This document shows positions 6,140 through 8,473 of a DNA stretch of 8,473 bases, in pieces. A program made the translations under genes and the position numbers. This DNA is from Candidatus Brocadiaceae bacterium (GTDB lineage: Bacteria; Planctomycetota; MHYJ01; JACQXL01; CAKKQI01). Numbering within the stretch: the first letter of the stretch is position 1; each line of letters begins with the position of its first letter. The stretch is taken from the NCBI GenBank assembly GCA_919901895.1, contig CAKKQI010000001.1, positions 1 through 8,473 of the forward strand, written 5' to 3'. The notes beneath the pieces were generated by a model. The model made no database searches and was not told the DNA's origin. It saw only the letters and a program-made list of their open reading frames with translations.

Positions 6140-7570
6140 ATGAAATGCGCTCTTATTCATTACGATGTAAATCGAATTAGTAACGAGCCGGGCAATAAGA
6201 CAGTAATGAAACATTTCGGGCATATGCCTAATATTCAATTGCTGTACGTCGCCGGTGTTTTGGAAAAAATCGGCGTGGGACTTGCCTATTATGATATTGT
6301 CGGTATGGATCTCTCTAATTTTGAACTTGAAAAACGTCTGAAGTCGTTTGCCCCTGATCTTATCGGATTGTCCGTTTATACTTCGCACTTCCACCAGGCA
6401 AAATCATACGTCGCCTATTTAAAATCATTTTTACCTGACGTTAAAATTATATTGGGTGGAATTCATTGCGCTATTTATTCAACTGAAACGATGCGGCAAA
6501 TTCCAGCCGTTGATTTTGCGTGTACGGGTGAAGCGGAAATGGTGCTTCCGGAATTTATTAAAAGATGGGAAAAGCGGGAGAGTTTTGAGGGCATCCGGGG
6601 GTTGGTCTGGCGGGATGGAGACAATATTAAATATGCCGGTAAGGCCGATCTTTGTCAGGACCTGGATTCAGTTCCATTCCCGGCCAGACACTTAATTCCT
6701 AATCATAAATATTATAATTTTATCAGCACCAGGCGGAATTATACGGTTCTTAATACCAGCCGCGGTTGCCCGTTCCATTGTATTTTCTGTGAAGCCGGGG
6801 GGCAAAAATGGCGCGCCCGAAGCCCTGAAAATATCGCGGCCGAGTTTGCAGAATGTTACGAAAAATACGGCATCAGAGAGATAGATATCTTTGATTCCAG
6901 TTTCACGATTAATAAAGAACGTGTTATGAAAGTTTGTAACCTGCTGATTAAAAACGGATTGGCTAAAAAAATGATCTGGGATGTCCGCAGCCGGGTCGAT
7001 ACCATAGATGAAGAAATGTTGGAAATAATGAAAAAAGCCGGTTGCTACCGCATCTTTTACGGCATTGAATCCGGGAATAGCGAAATATTAAAAAAAATAC
7101 GCAAGGCATCAAATGTGAAGAGGATAGAAGAGATTATTAAAAAAACAGATAAAATCGGAATAAGCGCTTTCGGGTATTTTCTTATCGGCTCACCCGGTGA
7201 AACTCTGGAAACATGCCGCCAGACCATTAATTTTGCCAAAAGGTTGCCGCTGGACTTCGCTATTTTTAATTGTTTGGTTGCCTTTCCTAAAACCGAACTT
7301 TATGAAAAATATTACCTGCCTTACGTTACGCATGATTTCTGGAACAACTATATCGTCAGCCCTGAGCCGGTAAAAATATTTATGGGACGTCCGTGGACAA
7401 AAATAAGCGATGAAAGATTGCGGCGGATTGCCCACAAAGCGATGCTTGGATTTTATTTTCGTCCCGGTCAGCTTTACCGAACCATTCGTTCCATTGGTTC
7501 TGTAGAACAATTCCGCCGTTATTTAAATGCCGGCTGGGATATGTTTTGGGCTTATTTTAAGAAGAAGTAA
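6140..7570 (+). CDS. B12-binding-domain radical SAM enzyme
   Basis: A 476-residue radical SAM protein of the cobalamin-dependent class. The N-terminal Rossmann-like B12-binding domain (about 1-140) includes APDLIGLSVYTSHFHQAKSY and IILGGIHCAIY (104-113), the usual landmarks; no DxHxxG motif is present, as in most of this class. The radical SAM core follows with the iron-sulfur cluster motif CPFHCIFC (C210, C214, C217), then GIREIDIFDSSFTINKERV, WDVRSRVD, YRIFYGIESGN and FGYFLIGSPGE, matching the successive barrel strands. The C-terminal 100 residues are helical and rich in Arg and aromatic residues. Such enzymes methylate unactivated carbon or phosphorus, or make ring and rearrangement products, and need an anaerobic or low-oxygen setting. 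The substrate is unknown; the operon suggests a sugar, polyprenyl or membrane-lipid target. AAGAGG about 10 nt upstream supports the start, which is one base after the methyltransferase stop. Confidence 0.93.
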   Translation: MKCALIHYDVNRISNEPGNKTVMKHFGHMPNIQLLYVAGVLEKIGVGLAYYDIVGMDLSNFELEKRLKSFAPDLIGLSVYTSHFHQAKSYVAYLKSFLPDVKIILGGIHCAIYSTETMRQIPAVDFACTGEAEMVLPEFIKRWEKRESFEGIRGLVWRDGDNIKYAGKADLCQDLDSVPFPARHLIPNHKYYNFISTRRNYTVLNTSRGCPFHCIFCEAGGQKWRARSPENIAAEFAECYEKYGIREIDIFDSSFTINKERVMKVCNLLIKNGLAKKMIWDVRSRVDTIDEEMLEIMKKAGCYRIFYGIESGNSEILKKIRKASNVKRIEEIIKKTDKIGISAFGYFLIGSPGETLETCRQTINFAKRLPLDFAIFNCLVAFPKTELYEKYYLPYVTHDFWNNYIVSPEPVKIFMGRPWTKISDERLRRIAHKAMLGFYFRPGQLYRTIRSIGSVEQFRRYLNAGWDMFWAYFKKK

Positions 7571-7612
7571 AAATATCTCTTTTTATTATACAGGTTTTTA
7601 GAATTTTTGATT

Positions 7613-8443
7613 ATGGGTAGTAAAAAAAATATTCCTATCAGCGTCATCTATTTTCTCCTGGCATTGGTTTTATATTTGGCGACACGCCATCTTGGTGTTG
7701 TTGTAATTATGGTGGGCGGCGCGGCGTTATTGCGCTTGTTCTGGAAAATATTTAAATCGAGATTTGCCTTATATTCCCAGTCTCACGAAACGGTCGAATT
7801 GGAATTGCCTCAACGCTGGTCACGCGTATCGTTAATCGTGATGTTTATCCTGACGCTCTTCATGGGAATAGCAATGGTCCGGCTTTCTTTCCGGGGTATT
7901 GAAAATAAAAGGATGATATCAGCGTTTCATGAAGATGAAGGAATCATGGCTGATATATATGAAGAATATATCGCTCAAAAAAGATTTGATCTTGGAAAAA
8001 ATTGGGGATATACCTATGGGTCGCTGCCGATTATGATCGTTTCGCTGATGGGGCGTAGTTTAAAGCCAATTATTATTTTGGATGGCGTGAGTTGTGTGGT
8101 TTTCAACAGACTTTTATTATCCGTTGTATTGCTATTGACCGGCTGGCTTGTATTTTTTATCGGAAAGCGTGTTTTTAAATCCCCTCTTTTAGGTTTAATC
8201 GCCGCCGGATTGCTTCTCAGTAATGCAAAAGTTATTGAGATTTCAATCTTGAGTAATTTCCCTGATATTTTTCATATGTTTCTTTTTGCGCTCGCCGGTT
8301 ATTTTACAGCCGGCTTGCTTCACCGGTTCGATCACAAAAATGCTTTTTTGGCTCTACTCGCTATGGGTATTGGATTCAGCGTCAAATATATGGGGTTGCC
8401 ATTTATCGCAATTTTAATCATTGTGTTTAGATATAAACAATAA
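7613..8443 (+). CDS. GT-C type membrane glycosyltransferase, short C-terminus
   Basis: This 276-residue protein is strongly hydrophobic, with segments near 7-24, 28-44, 71-93, 167-187, 193-210, 218-236 and 245-272. After the third segment the loop FHEDEGIMADIYEEYIAQKRFDLGKNWGYTYGSLPIM carries an acidic motif (E107, D108, E109). It resembles the catalytic Asp/Glu of the first extracytoplasmic loop in GT-C enzymes such as ArnT, PMT and GT39, with the following 'YG' box. These enzymes transfer a sugar from a polyprenyl-phosphate donor outside the cytoplasm, which fits the GT2 and SMR-like genes upstream. Full GT-C proteins usually exceed 400 residues, so the C-terminal half is absent. The last 30 bases of the window offer no open frame to continue it. 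Two extra N-terminal helices precede the usual first one. ATG 7613 is chosen; a TTG at 7607 would add two residues. No strong ribosome binding site is visible. Confidence 0.72.
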   Translation: MGSKKNIPISVIYFLLALVLYLATRHLGVVVIMVGGAALLRLFWKIFKSRFALYSQSHETVELELPQRWSRVSLIVMFILTLFMGIAMVRLSFRGIENKRMISAFHEDEGIMADIYEEYIAQKRFDLGKNWGYTYGSLPIMIVSLMGRSLKPIIILDGVSCVVFNRLLLSVVLLLTGWLVFFIGKRVFKSPLLGLIAAGLLLSNAKVIEISILSNFPDIFHMFLFALAGYFTAGLLHRFDHKNAFLALLAMGIGFSVKYMGLPFIAILIIVFRYKQ

Positions 8444-8473
8444 TTAATGGCATAAATTATTAAAATTAAACGA

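Noticed and set aside
6113..6394. Antisense ORF of 93 codons across the methyltransferase/radical SAM junction
   Set aside because: It overlaps two confident, translationally coupled genes and shows no family motifs.
7190..7510. Antisense ORF of 106 codons
   Set aside because: It lies entirely inside the well-supported radical SAM gene, has no recognisable domain, and is expected from the base bias of the opposite strand.

Overview
The window is a glycan-assembly gene cluster with every gene on the + strand. It probably comes from a diderm, at least partly anaerobic bacterium of moderate-to-low GC. A candidate-phylum lineage such as Omnitrophota would fit the mix of glycosyltransferases, a cobalamin-type radical SAM enzyme and a degenerate 'GTCATTGCGAG / GAAGCAATCTC' repeat, but this placement is a guess. 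Nothing in the window is a reliable taxonomic marker.

Left block (1-2431): two GT4-type (GT-B fold) cytoplasmic glycosyltransferases lie 7 bp apart. The first has lost its N-terminus to the window edge. A weak hairpin plus T-run follows the second.

Middle (2432-3044): a gap of about 610 bp without a convincing gene. It holds a small GC-rich hairpin, two facing remnants of a dispersed repeat, and an AT-rich stretch with scraps of possible former genes.

Right block (3045-8443): a tightly packed run that looks like one operon. In order it encodes a membrane-anchored GT2 enzyme resembling polyprenyl-phosphate sugar synthases; a class I methyltransferase that is now a pseudogene (two in-frame stops and one frameshift); a four-helix SMR/EamA-type small transporter; an intact class I methyltransferase; a B12-binding-domain radical SAM enzyme; and a polytopic membrane protein with the acidic first-loop motif of GT-C glycosyltransferases. 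The last protein ends early for its family.

Inferred joint role: the GT4 enzymes build a glycan on the cytoplasmic side. The GT2, SMR-like and GT-C proteins match the logic of an ArnC / ArnEF / ArnT-type route, in which a sugar is loaded on a polyprenyl phosphate, flipped, and transferred outside the cytoplasm. The methyltransferases and the radical SAM enzyme would modify the sugar or lipid. The broken methyltransferase, the debris-like gap and the short GT-C gene suggest this locus is diversifying or decaying.
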